From Capronia americana (lineage: Eukaryota; Ascomycota; Eurotiomycetes; Chaetothyriales; Herpotrichiellaceae): DNA of 64,000 nucleotides. Position 1 is the first letter of the stretch, and each line of letters starts with the position of its first letter. Location: contig JADWQD010000015.1 of assembly GCA_016110215.1 (NCBI GenBank), positions 248,001 to 312,000 of the forward strand. The letters run 5' to 3'. The notes under the pieces are model-generated. The model was given only the letters and a program-made list of their open reading frames with translations, did no database searches and was not told the DNA's origin. Positions 33,471-44,285 of this stretch are shown piece by piece. A program made the position numbers and the translations under genes.

Positions 33471-35179
33471 CAAAGGCGTCCTCAGGTCAGCTGCCATCCG
33501 TCGCTCGGGCTTCGTTCGGCCGGTATCGCCCTTCGCTAGCTTCCAATATGCCTGCTCTGAAGCGGAGGGGCTCCGGCTGACCACTCATGCGGAAGAGCAG
33601 GCTTTCTGGAAACGTCAATCAGCCTTTGCCTAGGACGGCAAATATCTCCACCAATGCTAGCTCCTCGGAGCGGCAACTCTTCCCGAAGTTACTAAACATC
33701 CAGAATTGGGCATGCCAGGGCTTGAAGGAAGAGTTTCCATGACCGAAGCCGTGCCTACCGCGGGCACACGCGCACACGACCATATCCACGGTGGAGAACT
33801 GTTGCAGGTTGAAGGGACTATATCTCTCCACTGTGTACATTAATGGTCCCTGGACACTCCTCTCACATCTATCACGCCACGTGTGAATGGTGATTTGTAA
33901 GGATTATGCAGGAGAGATGCACCGGAGGACCCTTTTTGGGTCGCAAAGCCGAGGACATTGGCATAGGAAGTCCGACACGGTACGCTTCAGTCTGATGGCG
34001 CGCACATTCCACACCCGTTGCAGACATCACAATCCCACCAATACAACCTACCGGAGCAGAACGACGACCTCTCTCAAGACCAGAGAGGAGACCACGAAGA
34101 CGAAGAGGATGACCATGAATCGAATTACAGCTTCACGTCCTTGACGCAAGGGAATTTCGGTTCCAGCCAACCCGATTAGCCGATTGACTCATCGAACAGA
34201 GTCGTCCCGACCGCGATCCAGCCTTGTCGCCTTGTTCCCAAGATAGCTTTATGACCACGTTACGTTATTCAACCCCAGGGGGAATATGACCCGTTATTCA
34301 TAATGAGTGGGCGAGCGATGGCGGATTATTAGACGCCACGAAAAGTATATATTAAAAATTGCACAATTCAGTCAATATTCTATACTATAATGCCCGGCCG
34401 ACCAATATTAAAAGTACCTCAGGCATCGTGCCCATCTGATATACTGTATCTGGGGTATCTAGCATATATACCGAGTAATATATCTGACATGTCTGACATT
34501 TCAGGAAATACTGTAGGGCAATTGGACATACATTCATCAGTAAGAGTAATACCAAGACCAATATCAAGACCAAGATCAAAAACAAAACCCGGAAGTAAAG
34601 CAGAAATGGTATCCTAGTAGAGTCTCGAATTTATCATCGTGCAAAGACGACGCGCACGCAAGATTTCCTTTTCCTCCGTGCCTGTGCGGTCCTCGGTCTT
34701 CGGTCTTCGATCTTCGATCTTCGATGCTCCCCCTGTCTGTCATCCATCATCCTACTGGTAACCTACCTACCGTATTCTACCTCTGTACAGAGTTAACTGT
34801 GTGTGTGAGTGTACGAAGGAATATACTGACAGCCATCCAGCCAACAAAGGGGTACGTTGGATAATTCCCATAGAGTTGCGGGCCCATTGGCTTATTTTAT
34901 GGACGTACTGTAACAGTTACGAGGTACTGTACGGGTATTTCATGTCTTCTCTAATGGATGGATGGTTGGATGGGTATCTGAAGATACTGTGTCGCTGTTG
35001 GACTCTGTCTCGACACGCCGTACGACACGAGTACTGCAGGTATATTGCTTCATATCCAGAGCGTGAGTGCGTGCGTGTACGCGTTATGCCATGTTCAGAT
35101 TGTGGTAGAGCTCGTGCTCTTCTCACATCAGCGGAAGTCGAGTTTGAATCGACTCGGCTCTCTCGCTCCCCAAACCACC
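33471..35179. other. convergent intergenic, 1.7 kb, with an AT-rich island
   Basis: It lies between the 3' ends of the regulator-like gene (+) and PRP45 (-). 34300-34620 is clearly A+T-richer than its surroundings (AAAAGTATATATTAAAAATTG...) and holds one short frame with an unusual composition, possibly a decayed repeat. 34690-34730 has tandem CTTCGATCTTCG-type units. I see no gene. Confidence 0.5.
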
Positions 35180-37033
35180 CTAATCATCATCCACTCTGAC
35201 CCTTTTCCTTCTCTCCTCTCGGTCCTCGCGATCTCTATCCTCCCCGGTCTCGAGTCCGTATCGTTTCTTCCCTTTGCCGGAATTTTCATCCTCGCCACCC
35301 CTCGCTCTGTCCCTCTCCTCACCGATAAGGCTATCGATCCCAAACGGATCGTCCTTGTCTTTCTCGAACTGAACCGGCCCGGCCTCCCGTTCCGCCACGT
35401 CCGCGCCTTTAAAGCCCTCCTTGGCCCGTCCCAACACTTCAAATCGATTACTCTTACTGATCTTGCCCATCTCCCCTGCTGCAGCGTCTTCGCCGTACTC
35501 CTCCTCATCTGCCCCGCCCGCAGTCGGCCGATAAATCGAATTAATCGCATCGTGCGCCGCGAAAAGCGGTTTGTCGTAAGCTTGATCCTCGTTGAACCCA
35601 CTATCGAACCCACTAGTCTGGTTGAACAGCCGTGAATCGTACATCGTCTCCTTGTTTTGTGTCGGTTTCGCCAGCCCCAAGGCGACTTTTTCTGATATGT
35701 CGCGGTTCTGCTCGCGCGCCAGCATTTGCATGCGTTTTTCCGTGCCCATGCGCGACTGCCGGAGTTGGCGCTCGTTTTCGGCACGGCGTTCCCGGCGGGC
35801 GCGTTCCCTTTCTCGCGCGGATTCGTCTTCGGAACCACTTCGAGTACCTGCAGAGGAGTCGTCGGAATATGACCTCGATCTTGACCGCGATCTCGACCGG
35901 CGTAACGGTCCGGACTCGTTGTTGCGTTGCCGGTCCTCCCTTGCCTTCCGTGCCATCTCGCGGAGATGATCCTCCTTGGCAAGTTTTTCCTTCTCGGCCA
36001 GTTTCTGCTGCATTTGGGACCGTAGACGGACTTCCTCTCTCGCATGGCGATCTGCAGTAAAGAGCGCTTCTGCAAACTGTGCGAATTTGTCGTTGATCGT
36101 CACGTCTTGAAGACCTCTCCCGTCGGCTGCCAATCGCTTGTCCAACGGGACGGTGTAGCCCTTGGGGTTCTTCCAGTTGCTGATGGGCGGAGGGATTTTC
36201 CAGGCTTCTTGGTCTTCGGCTGTCAACTTGCGGGGCGGGGAGTGCATCACGGGCGGAGGTGGGGAAGGGGGACCGCGAGGGATCTTCTTATGCTTGAATT
36301 TCGGGGGCTCCATGGGATCTTCTTGTCTCTTGACGATTTTGAAGATGCGGTCGTTCTTCTTCGACGTGTCACCCATCTGGTTGGCGGGGGTGTAGCGCAC
36401 ATAGGTGGGTTCTTCTCTGCTGACGCCTTTTACGTTTTTGGGCCGCTGGGCCGCTACCGCGCCGGAGACGAGTTTTTCTAGGGCTTGTTTCGTGCGTTCG
36501 GCTGTTGCTTGTGCTTCTTCTTGGGTCGGGCGGTCGAGGTTGATGTCTCCGGCGTCGGCGCGCTGCCGTAATGGGATCAGATCCTTGAAACTCGAATGGA
36601 TGATTCGACTCTCGCTGTGCCCTTGTCGCGCTATAGCGTCGTACTTCACTTTGCCCTCGGCATCGACTTGGATTGCCAGAGCGTTGGAGGTCGAGCCTGC
36701 TCCTTTCCGGCCCATGTCGTACGGGTATTGCGCGACAGGGATTTCGGGAAAGGCACCGCCGTCGCCAAAGTCTTCTGCCGAGCGAGGTCGCCATCCTGAT
36801 CTTTGGCCGTAGGGAGGGGGCCCGGAGCGCTGTAAAAAGAAGGAAGATGTTAGCATGTACGTCGGAGAGGGATACGAGCCGAGTGTTGCGCGCACCTTCA
36901 AGACGATCTGAGATTCATCAATGACGCCCGGTCCGACAATCCGAGGCCCTTTCGGTTGTGCGTGGAGCGGAACGTCTTCATGTTCGCCGGTATATTTCGG
37001 CTTTGGCAACGATGCGAATAGTCCTGTCGCCAT
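35180..37033 (-). CDS. PRP45: Prp45/SKIP, SNW-domain pre-mRNA splicing factor
   Basis: A spliceosomal protein of the NineTeen-complex-associated SNW/SKIP family, nuclear, 595 aa. Exons are 37033-36896 and 36829-35180. The 66-nt intron is free of stops and in frame, so an unspliced message would still read through. Hallmarks are an N-terminal segment ending in a QRSGPPPYG motif, the SNW box SNWKNPKGYTVPLDKRLAADG at about 263, the downstream KFAQFAEALFTADRHAREEVR, and a C-terminal DKPLFAAHDAINSIYRP. RS/RE-rich tracts occur around 345-410, and the C-terminus is highly charged. I chose ATG 37033 (MATGLFASLPKPKYTG). It is divergent from COX17, 216 bp apart. Confidence 0.95.
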   Translation of the reverse strand: MATGLFASLPKPKYTGEHEDVPLHAQPKGPRIVGPGVIDESQIVLKVRATLGSYPSPTYMLTSSFFLQRSGPPPYGQRSGWRPRSAEDFGDGGAFPEIPVAQYPYDMGRKGAGSTSNALAIQVDAEGKVKYDAIARQGHSESRIIHSSFKDLIPLRQRADAGDINLDRPTQEEAQATAERTKQALEKLVSGAVAAQRPKNVKGVSREEPTYVRYTPANQMGDTSKKNDRIFKIVKRQEDPMEPPKFKHKKIPRGPPSPPPPVMHSPPRKLTAEDQEAWKIPPPISNWKNPKGYTVPLDKRLAADGRGLQDVTINDKFAQFAEALFTADRHAREEVRLRSQMQQKLAEKEKLAKEDHLREMARKAREDRQRNNESGPLRRSRSRSRSRSYSDDSSAGTRSGSEDESARERERARRERRAENERQLRQSRMGTEKRMQMLAREQNRDISEKVALGLAKPTQNKETMYDSRLFNQTSGFDSGFNEDQAYDKPLFAAHDAINSIYRPTAGGADEEEYGEDAAAGEMGKISKSNRFEVLGRAKEGFKGADVAEREAGPVQFEKDKDDPFGIDSLIGEERDRARGGEDENSGKGKKRYGLETGEDRDREDREERRKRVRVDDD

Positions 37034-37249
37034 GGTGGAAAGATGTCGGGTGGACAGGTAGAACAGGCCGACGAGCGGAATGTTGAAGATGGAAGCAAAT
37101 TCGATATCGCATGTACGGTGAAGCATGCGGCATCCAAGTGACATTGACGCAACCGACTCCAATTCCCATTTATTCTATTCCTCATCTCCAACTGGCTTGA
37201 TTTCTCATCCTGACATCTGGAGACTCTTGCCTCGCGAACAGCCATCGAG
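37034..37249. promoter_or_regulatory. bidirectional promoter region PRP45 / COX17
   Basis: Only 216 bp separate the two divergent start codons, so both promoters and 5' UTRs must be packed here. The 3' half, before COX17, is pyrimidine-rich (TTCTATTCCTCATCTCC). No clear TATA box is seen. Confidence 0.6.
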
Positions 37250-37676
37250 ATGGGTTGGTTCAGTTCTTCGGCGCCGACTCCGGCACAGCCCGCTGCCAGT
37301 ATGTACCTTCGGCTCCAATGCGTCACCAGCGTAGAGGAGGGAGAGCTAATGTCTATGCTCTCAAGTCACCCAGCCCTCAACGCCGAATAACCTCGCCGCG
37401 GACCTGAAGCCAGAGACGACGGAGAAAGTGAAGGTACGCCGGCCAAATCGCAGAAACCAGGATTGAAATGTTCCTGCCTGATCCATTACCTCTGCAACCT
37501 GCGTCTCACAATGATTCTGACGTCCTCATGAACAGCCCTGCTGCGTCTGCAAGGACGAGAAATCCCGGCGCGACGAATGTATGCTCTTCTCACGATCCGA
37601 TGACCCACAAGAAGATTGCAAGAGCTTGGTCTCGCAGTATAAGGACTGTATGGCAGGGTATGGTTTCAAGATTTGA
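37250..37676 (+). CDS. COX17: Cox17 cytochrome c oxidase copper chaperone
   Basis: A small copper chaperone of the mitochondrial intermembrane space that supplies Cu(I) to Sco1/Cox11 for cytochrome c oxidase assembly. It has 85 aa in three exons: 37250-37298, 37366-37433 and 37536-37676. The copper-binding pair is C41-C42 in KPCCVC. The twin CX9C motifs are C44/C54 and C67/C77, in CKDEKSRRDEC and CKSLVSQYKDC, and the protein ends MAGYGFKI. A disordered N-terminus (MGWFSSAPTPAQPA) is longer than in yeast but usual for filamentous fungi. It is divergent from PRP45. Confidence 0.95.
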
Positions 37677-38075
37677 ATGAATGCATCAGACGTCGGTGGA
37701 CGGTCAAACGTCCAGATGAACGCACGGGAGACTTGTACAGGCATGGTGGCGTTGTATTGCTCGAGTATCTGGAATGTACAGAACGGGTGGCCGCAACAAA
37801 GTTAGAGCACCGGCAGCATGGCATATACGCATCGGCTGGATGTTTCATTAGAGCTGGAAATGCAGTCCCTAGGGGTATCATTATCTTTGCAGCACTATGC
37901 ATATATAGGCGCTGGTATAGATCTCTGCTCCTACAGAAACCCGGTCTCTCCATCTCGCACTAGGCGTATCCGTACAATTCATCTGTGGAAAGTCATGGGC
38001 CCCAATGCAGCACCCCTTGAACTGCACAGCACAGACATGTCTTTCTTCCTCAATCCCCATCCTCACTCATGGTAT
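37677..38075. other. convergent intergenic COX17 / SEC10
   Basis: A 399-bp gap holding two 3' UTRs. Open frames are short and lie in the COX17 tail. I see nothing else. Confidence 0.5.
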
Positions 38076-40727
38076 TCATAGACTCGCGAGCAGGCTCTGC
38101 ATCCCTACCTCCATGTAATCATCCCGCCTAAGCAGGTAGGGCCGTAAATTCTCCTTGCCCAGATTGCCCAACACTGGCCCGCGTATTCTCTCCTTCAACG
38201 CATCAGGATGCAACACAAACACACTCGCCAACTCGGACAACACCTCCAGACTTGCCTTGAACGCTTTTCCTGAACCGCCCGGACCCTCCCCCGCTGCATC
38301 AAGCGCAGTACCGTCCTCAGACGTGGAATCCAATTCCCAGCTCCGCAAAAGCTGGACGTACCGACTCATATCCCTCGCCAGCATCACCCCGCCAATGCGA
38401 TTGACCTGGTACTTGGCGAAATGTGCCAGCAGCTGTGAGCGGACTCCGACGGCGCATTCCGTGAGGAGAACGCTTAGATTCACGCCGTCGAAGCTCTGCG
38501 TCGCCGAGTCGTGGAAGGCGCTCAGAAACTTGCACACTTCGCCGCATGTGCTAGTCTGCGGCTGCTCAAGGGATGTGGCTTCGGCGTCGGCCTTGGGTCG
38601 GAAGTCCGCCCGGTTCTGATTCGAGAGGAGGCGGGACGTCCAGTTCAGCACCGCGTCAATGGTCGATTGTTCGATGTTGTTGATTTGCTCCTCAATGCGC
38701 GTGATGGCCGTGCGGGTGGCTTTCTCCATTTCGCGACGGGCCGTGAGGCTGGAATTGGCGAGCGGGATGAGGAGCGTGTTTATGCAGCTTTGCACGAGGT
38801 GTGTGATGTGGACGGCCGTTCTTAGGTTGGCGAGATACGACAGATCTGGTTCCCTCCTGGAAGACTCAAAGCTGCTGGCAGACTCCGCGGACGCATCAAG
38901 CGATACCTCGACATAATATTCGAGAAGATTCTTCAAAATCAGGTTCAGTAGTGCCGCGACGTCCTTGGGTGTCTCGCTTCCTCCTCCCAACTCCAAGCCG
39001 CGCCTCACGCCTTCGGCCAACCACTTCATCATCCTCTTTGCGAATTGCACGTGTAGTCTTCCGTCCTCTTCGTCGATTTCCACCACGTCGGTTGCGGAGG
39101 ACTTGTCATCGGCGTTCTTAAGGCCGGCGACACTCAGTAGAATGCGCTTCTGTGTAGGAGACATTTTCTCCAAGTCCAAGGATTTCACGTACGCGTCGGT
39201 GGCCTCCCTCGCGCTCGCTAGTAGCTCCTGTCCACGGTTCCGGATTGCCGCGAGATATGTTTTCGGTTCTTTTTGTCGGCGACTGTGGAAGAGTTCGAAT
39301 TTAAAGAGTAATGACTTGTACAGTTCCTGCAGGTTGTGTTTTTCCTTGTCGATATATGCAGAGCCGCCGAAGTATGGCGTGAAAAGCTCGTCGAGTTGTT
39401 GGTCGAGGAGCTGAGACGTCTGGGAGGTCACCGAGTCGGGGTGTTCTGTCAAGCCATGCGCTTTGAGGTCATCGACCAGGAGTGAAATGTAACTTCTTGC
39501 AGCTTGCAAGGAGCGTAGATATGCGAGCGTGGATTCTGACTCTGCTTTCTCGAGCACGAGTTCCAGGCGTTGTTGGATAGATTGTTGAAACACCCTCTGC
39601 ACAAACTTTCCGAGGACTTGTTCTGGGTAGGGGAATGCTCGTTTGATGATGGCCGACTCCTCCTGAACCACGACTTTGACTTCGTCAATCAGGCTCTGCA
39701 GCCCTGGTTCAACACCTGGTACCTCCGCGTCCGGGTCCGAGAGACGAATCCACGTCTCCTGATCACCCCCGATCTCCTCGGTCAACAGATTACTCCGATC
39801 AATGAAAAATTGATGCTGATTTACAAACGCCGCTTGCACGCTCGCTCCGCCATTGAAGTCCTGCAGCACGATGGCGCAGTTCTTCATCTCCTCAAAATTC
39901 TGGCGGCGGTAGAAGTCGTCGAACAGTTTGAGCATGTCATTTTCTAGCGTCTCGATGAATTTCTCGATGACTTCGCGCGTGTTGAAGTTTCGCTGTTGCG
40001 TGCCGGTGACGCCGTTGGTGATGCCGCCTTGCTTCGCGGTGGCAGCTACACCGTTGGTCTGTCCGCCGTGGGATTTGGGATCGAGACGTTGGCTTATCCG
40101 TAGCAGTTGGCGTGCGATGTTAGCTGAGCGAATCTTTCCCTCGCCCGTGCCGGATCGACGCAAGTTCTCGAGTAGCGTGACCTCGCCGCGATTGCTCACT
40201 TCATCCCAACATTCGATCAGAAAGTGGGCGTCGAGGGCTTTCCTCCTCTGGCGATCGAGTTCTTCTATCCTCCGGCCCGTCTCTACGGCGACATTACCGC
40301 CCCATTTCTCGCCGCGGTCGCTCTTCAGCGATGTATCCAGCTTTTGAAAACTCTCGATGGTAGAGTTGAGTTTGCGACCGAGCGTCTCAGTGTTGCTTGC
40401 ATGCTGTGCCTCTGCTCTCCTCACCGCCGCCGACAATTCATTTTCTCTCTGCTCGAGTTCACCCGAGAGTTCGTCGAGACGTCGCGAGGCCTGTTCGAAT
40501 GCACGGATGAGGGGCTTCGGATCGAAAGGAGCGTTCGTAGGCGGGCCGTGCGAGCGGCGAGCGGAGGATTGCGCGCTTTCGGTGAGGGACTCGACGAAGT
40601 CTTTGGCTATGAAATCCTTGCTGGAGAAATCGTCGAGGCTGAAGATGGGGCCTTTGGGGAAGACGGTGCGAGTTTGGGTGGGCGATCCCGCTCGCTGCGA
40701 CGAGCTGTAGTACAATGACGAGTCCAT
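38076..40727 (-). CDS. SEC10: exocyst complex component Sec10
   Basis: A subunit of the exocyst, the eight-protein complex that tethers secretory vesicles to the plasma membrane at the hyphal tip. Single exon, 883 aa. It has an N-terminal coiled-coil (ELSGELEQRENELSAAVRRAEAQ). Next is a helical CorEx-like segment, with ALDAHFLIECWDEVSNRG and the region around SANIARQLLRISQRLDP. The conserved Sec10 core follows: DDFYRRQNFEEMKNCAIVL, then IKRAFPYPEQVLGKFVQRV, then QQRLELVLEKAE. The C-terminus is helical (NRIGGVMLARDMSRYVQLLR). I chose ATG 40727 (MDSSLYYSSSQRAG); the open frame upstream begins only at TTG. Length agrees with fungal Sec10. Confidence 0.93.
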   Translation of the reverse strand: MDSSLYYSSSQRAGSPTQTRTVFPKGPIFSLDDFSSKDFIAKDFVESLTESAQSSARRSHGPPTNAPFDPKPLIRAFEQASRRLDELSGELEQRENELSAAVRRAEAQHASNTETLGRKLNSTIESFQKLDTSLKSDRGEKWGGNVAVETGRRIEELDRQRRKALDAHFLIECWDEVSNRGEVTLLENLRRSGTGEGKIRSANIARQLLRISQRLDPKSHGGQTNGVAATAKQGGITNGVTGTQQRNFNTREVIEKFIETLENDMLKLFDDFYRRQNFEEMKNCAIVLQDFNGGASVQAAFVNQHQFFIDRSNLLTEEIGGDQETWIRLSDPDAEVPGVEPGLQSLIDEVKVVVQEESAIIKRAFPYPEQVLGKFVQRVFQQSIQQRLELVLEKAESESTLAYLRSLQAARSYISLLVDDLKAHGLTEHPDSVTSQTSQLLDQQLDELFTPYFGGSAYIDKEKHNLQELYKSLLFKFELFHSRRQKEPKTYLAAIRNRGQELLASAREATDAYVKSLDLEKMSPTQKRILLSVAGLKNADDKSSATDVVEIDEEDGRLHVQFAKRMMKWLAEGVRRGLELGGGSETPKDVAALLNLILKNLLEYYVEVSLDASAESASSFESSRREPDLSYLANLRTAVHITHLVQSCINTLLIPLANSSLTARREMEKATRTAITRIEEQINNIEQSTIDAVLNWTSRLLSNQNRADFRPKADAEATSLEQPQTSTCGEVCKFLSAFHDSATQSFDGVNLSVLLTECAVGVRSQLLAHFAKYQVNRIGGVMLARDMSRYVQLLRSWELDSTSEDGTALDAAGEGPGGSGKAFKASLEVLSELASVFVLHPDALKERIRGPVLGNLGKENLRPYLLRRDDYMEVGMQSLLASL

Positions 40728-41329
40728 CTCGCTCGTCAGGTGCTGGTGGTCATATGTCCATCCTGGCAATTCGAGGGGGTCTACAACATGCTGCTGAGAC
40801 TCGGATCTTCAGATGTGAGACGCGAGGTCGAAGTTGCAGATCCTCCGCGATTACTCGACTTAGAATTCTCCACTTCCTCCCCGTCTCCACGGTTGCTTGG
40901 ATTCAACCACGTGTCTATGATGAAGGATGGTTTGTTTGTTGAACGTCAGCTTCTCTGGTGCACTCTAGCTATTTCTCCTTTGTTACAGCTAATTCTACTT
41001 TTGTCCCCATGGCGCCACGCTTGCGCATGCACTCTAGCCAGACACCTTCACTCGAGATATCCAAGAGCTTTTGTCAACCTCCACCAGTTCTGTAACATGA
41101 CACATTGCTCGTGAGACTCGTCAATTCGCCTCCAATAGGCAGAGGCAGGCAAACAGCATGCTTGAGATTCCCGTCTCCAAGACCAGAGGTCAAGGTGCCA
41201 GGCCCTCTTCCAGCTCACCCTCGTCACGACCAAAGGAACGCATCCAAGCGCGAATAACATCCACAAATAGCGAAAGACATGCAGTATCCCACTAGAAGTT
41301 GCCCAGCTCGGCTTTTGTGCATCTTGTTG
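40728..41329. other. intergenic SEC10 promoter / OPI1 3' flank
   Basis: 602 bp between two minus-strand genes. The part nearest 40728 is the SEC10 promoter and 5' UTR, and the part nearest 41329 is the OPI1 3' UTR. Frames are short. Nothing was recognised. Confidence 0.5.
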
Positions 41330-42818
41330 TTACATGGTCATCTTGATATCTCCATTCTCTTTCTCGCTTTCACTTGGCGCGAGGGTCTCGCTTCGCACCG
41401 TTTCGCTTCTTGATCCTCCACGACTCTCAGTCTCCATTTTTTCACCGGCAAATTCTTGTTGCTGCTGCGGTTGTTGGCCCTCATCCCTCCTCCGCCCAAG
41501 CTTCTCGCACCATCCTTCGGCGCTGACCAGAGTATCATTGACAACGCGGCTGACCTGAGTCATCATATCCAGTCCTTCTTGCGCCAGGACCATGACCCGT
41601 CTCCCGCTCCTGGCGGCCTCTGATGCGTTGGTGTTGGCAGACCCATCCTCACCGCCTTCCATATTGGCCAGGCTGAATCGCTGAGGTAAACTTGTGAGAT
41701 GTCTGTGAACAAGATCTCGAGCGTTTTGAGGCAATGCGCCACCAGCATAGTTGGACACAATCCCGACGACGTGCTTTAGAGTCTGCAGAACATCGGCCTT
41801 CAGAGCTGCAATGCGAGCGGAAAGGGCTGCTTGCCTCCTCTCTTCTTGCGTTTGAGTCATGTTGGCAACGGACATGGTCGGCGGCTGTTCTCCCGGGGTA
41901 AGACCTTCATCCCACCTCTCGAGTAAATTCCTGAGGTTCTGAATCGCTTCGCCCAGGTGGCCATTCGCCCATCGGAGCCAGCTCAAACAGTACTTTAGAC
42001 TTCTGATTGATTCTTCGCTCATAGCCACACCCAAGCCGCTGGTCGACACGACAAGTTGTTGTCGCCAGCCCGGTGGGGGTTGACGGTCATCGCGGCGTTG
42101 AAGGAGGACTTGTTGCTCGCTGTAGGGGGGCGAGCGATCGCCAGCATTGTAGGCGGGAAGAGTTTCGGAATAGGTCATCTCAGAACTTGATCGGCGCGTG
42201 CCGTCAGGGGCGATGTCCGAGTAGCCCTTTTCCACGTCTGCGTTCTTGTTTGGCGATCTCCCGTCACGCTTGGGTTGCAATGCCCAGCGCAGCCCGGCTT
42301 CAGCACCTGATATTCTGGCCACGGTTCCTGCAATGGGTAAGCCGAGATTTCTCTCGGTCCACTCCGCGCCGGGTATATATGACTGGGTGGTCTTGTAAGC
42401 AGACAGGGAGCCATCGATCAGTGGTCGTGTCCACGGATATTGGCTTGTGAATAGTCGCAGCAGGGGTTCAGTTTGTTGGTCACTAAAACTGGTATGCGTT
42501 TGCACGAGTGTAGGCGGCTGCTGATGGGACTGTCTGGGGGAATGGAATTCTAATGCCACATGTCAGTTCTACATCCAAGCGCATTCGCTGGCGTCCCTTA
42601 CTCTGCGACAGGTTGTTGAGGGTCTCTGCAGCTTCCATGTCTTCAATCGACATGCCAGAGAGGACACTAGCCGCTCTGGTGGATCGGTCGTCAGATCGCA
42701 TCATGTCGATGTCGATGGATGCTGGTTTATGCGAGTCGCCGGAGGAACGATGGGCGGAGAGGGGAGGAGAGAAGGGAGGAGGTACTGCATAGGGTGGATT
42801 TGGCGACTGAGAGTCCAT
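41330..42818 (-). CDS. OPI1: Opi1-family transcriptional regulator of phospholipid synthesis
   Basis: A 478-aa protein from exons 42818-42602 and 42549-41330 (52-nt intron). The family member in yeast is the Opi1 repressor of inositol/choline-responsive genes, which is held at the ER when phosphatidic acid is high. Shared features are SIEDMEAAETLNNLS in exon 1 and LLRLFTSQYPWTRPLIDGSLSAYKTTQSYIPG followed by AISGAEAGLRWAL-type sequence (TVARISGAEAGLRWALQ). A helical core follows (SIRSLKYCLSWLRWANGHLGEAIQNLRNLLE). The C-terminus is Gln-rich then acidic. In filamentous fungi the regulated genes may differ from yeast, and that is not shown here. ATG 42818 was chosen because the upstream frame starts at GTG. 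Confidence 0.9.
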
Positions 42819-44285
42819 GATGAGTGACGCGGGCGGCGTGGTCAATGGGAATGCTGGGCCAGCGCTGAGCGGTAACGGGCGAGGGGGGAGGTGTGAATTC
42901 TGGTCTTTCCGCACAAAAAGGTACTCCTACATGGTCACCGAATGTGAATTATGGTGTAGTAAATGCGAAATGTCTCTGTCAAGTGATGTATAGGCATAGA
43001 GAAAGCGATGACAGCAGTAGCTATAAAACGAGACCCTGAGTAGTGGTGTGCATGGCGGCGCGGGCTCCTGTGAAGGTGAGAAGAGGTGATGATGAGGATC
43101 TGCGGTAAAGATTGATCACATGCTCCAACTTGGAATTTCCAACAGCCGAACGAACTGTAACTCTCCTCACTTGAGCTGCGTCCCTGATTGGCTGAATCAG
43201 CTGTTAAGGCCCTGAAATCGGGCGGCATCCGCCCGCTGTTCCTGCGCCCTGGAACTCGGGGCTTTCACTGCTTGCTTCTTTGCTTTTTCCGACGCCCATG
43301 ACAGGACAGAGTGACCGGGTGCGAGAGGAGGTCGAATGCTCGATTATTCGCAACTACGAGTTATCTCCGTCTCCTCTCCATCGCCTTGTGGGCCATCAGT
43401 CTGTTGTATCCTGCGTCCTCTTATCTCTAACATGTGCACCACTTCCACGCCTGGTTGCCACTGCCACATGCTCGCGATAGCATCATCTTCTTATGTCATC
43501 TCCACTGGCTCCAGTTTATCTCTTTGTAGTGCGGACAAACATGTGCTCCTTTACTTTCTGGTCGTCTCCCGTACGATTTCTAGTCATCCAGTCGGACGAA
43601 CTCGGCTGGGAAATCGAGTGCCCGGCGAATCGTTGATCCGGTGAAATAATGGAAGCGTTGAATTAGCGATAGGCGAACCTGTAGTAACTGCCCTAAGCAC
43701 CCGGATTGAGCCCTGTCTTGTATATCACACAGGGGCATTGACTACTGGGCTGGGTACGGTGCAACTGCCATACCGATATATAGCTTCTCGAGCTTGAGGC
43801 TCCCCGCCGCCTGCGGCACTCCTGCGGCACTCCTGCGCTCGATCGTCGTCGCTATTCCTCTTCCGCCTTTGTCGCCTCTCAAGTCGTGGTCATGTGTTGC
43901 TATGCAAACATTCCAGTTCCGCAAGCCTTGAGATACCACGACTGCGTGGTGGGAAGAAAAGCATGAGCCATACAAAAAATTGCTCGCCTACGCTGATCCA
44001 TATCCCGTTGCCCAGCATCGTCTGTACCTGCACATTAGGCCCCGCACCAGTTCCAGGGCCCCTTTCTCAGCCCTCCGAGCAAACCGGCGATAATGAGTTC
44101 TTGAACCCACCGAACCGTCGGTACTTTTTCATATCTTGGCGGGCGTGGTTCTTGGATGTGAAAGCCGGTAACGCCGCAAGTTCTTTTTCCAACATTGCGA
44201 GCGGCGCGGGAGCCAGGTCGAGTGGGCTGGGCCAGGAGCGATGGCGATCGGATTCTTTCTCAATGGAGTGTCCGGGAGTTGTCTC
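42819..44285. other. intergenic, 1.5 kb
   Basis: It contains the OPI1 promoter (next to 42819) and the ERD2 3' flank (next to 44285). 43800-43850 has a short duplication of CCTGCGGCACT (three tandem-like copies). Open frames are short and motif-free. Confidence 0.5.

Noticed and set aside
35128..36075. 315-codon minus-strand frame in another frame of PRP45
   Set aside because: Arg-rich shadow of the charged C-terminal half of Prp45.
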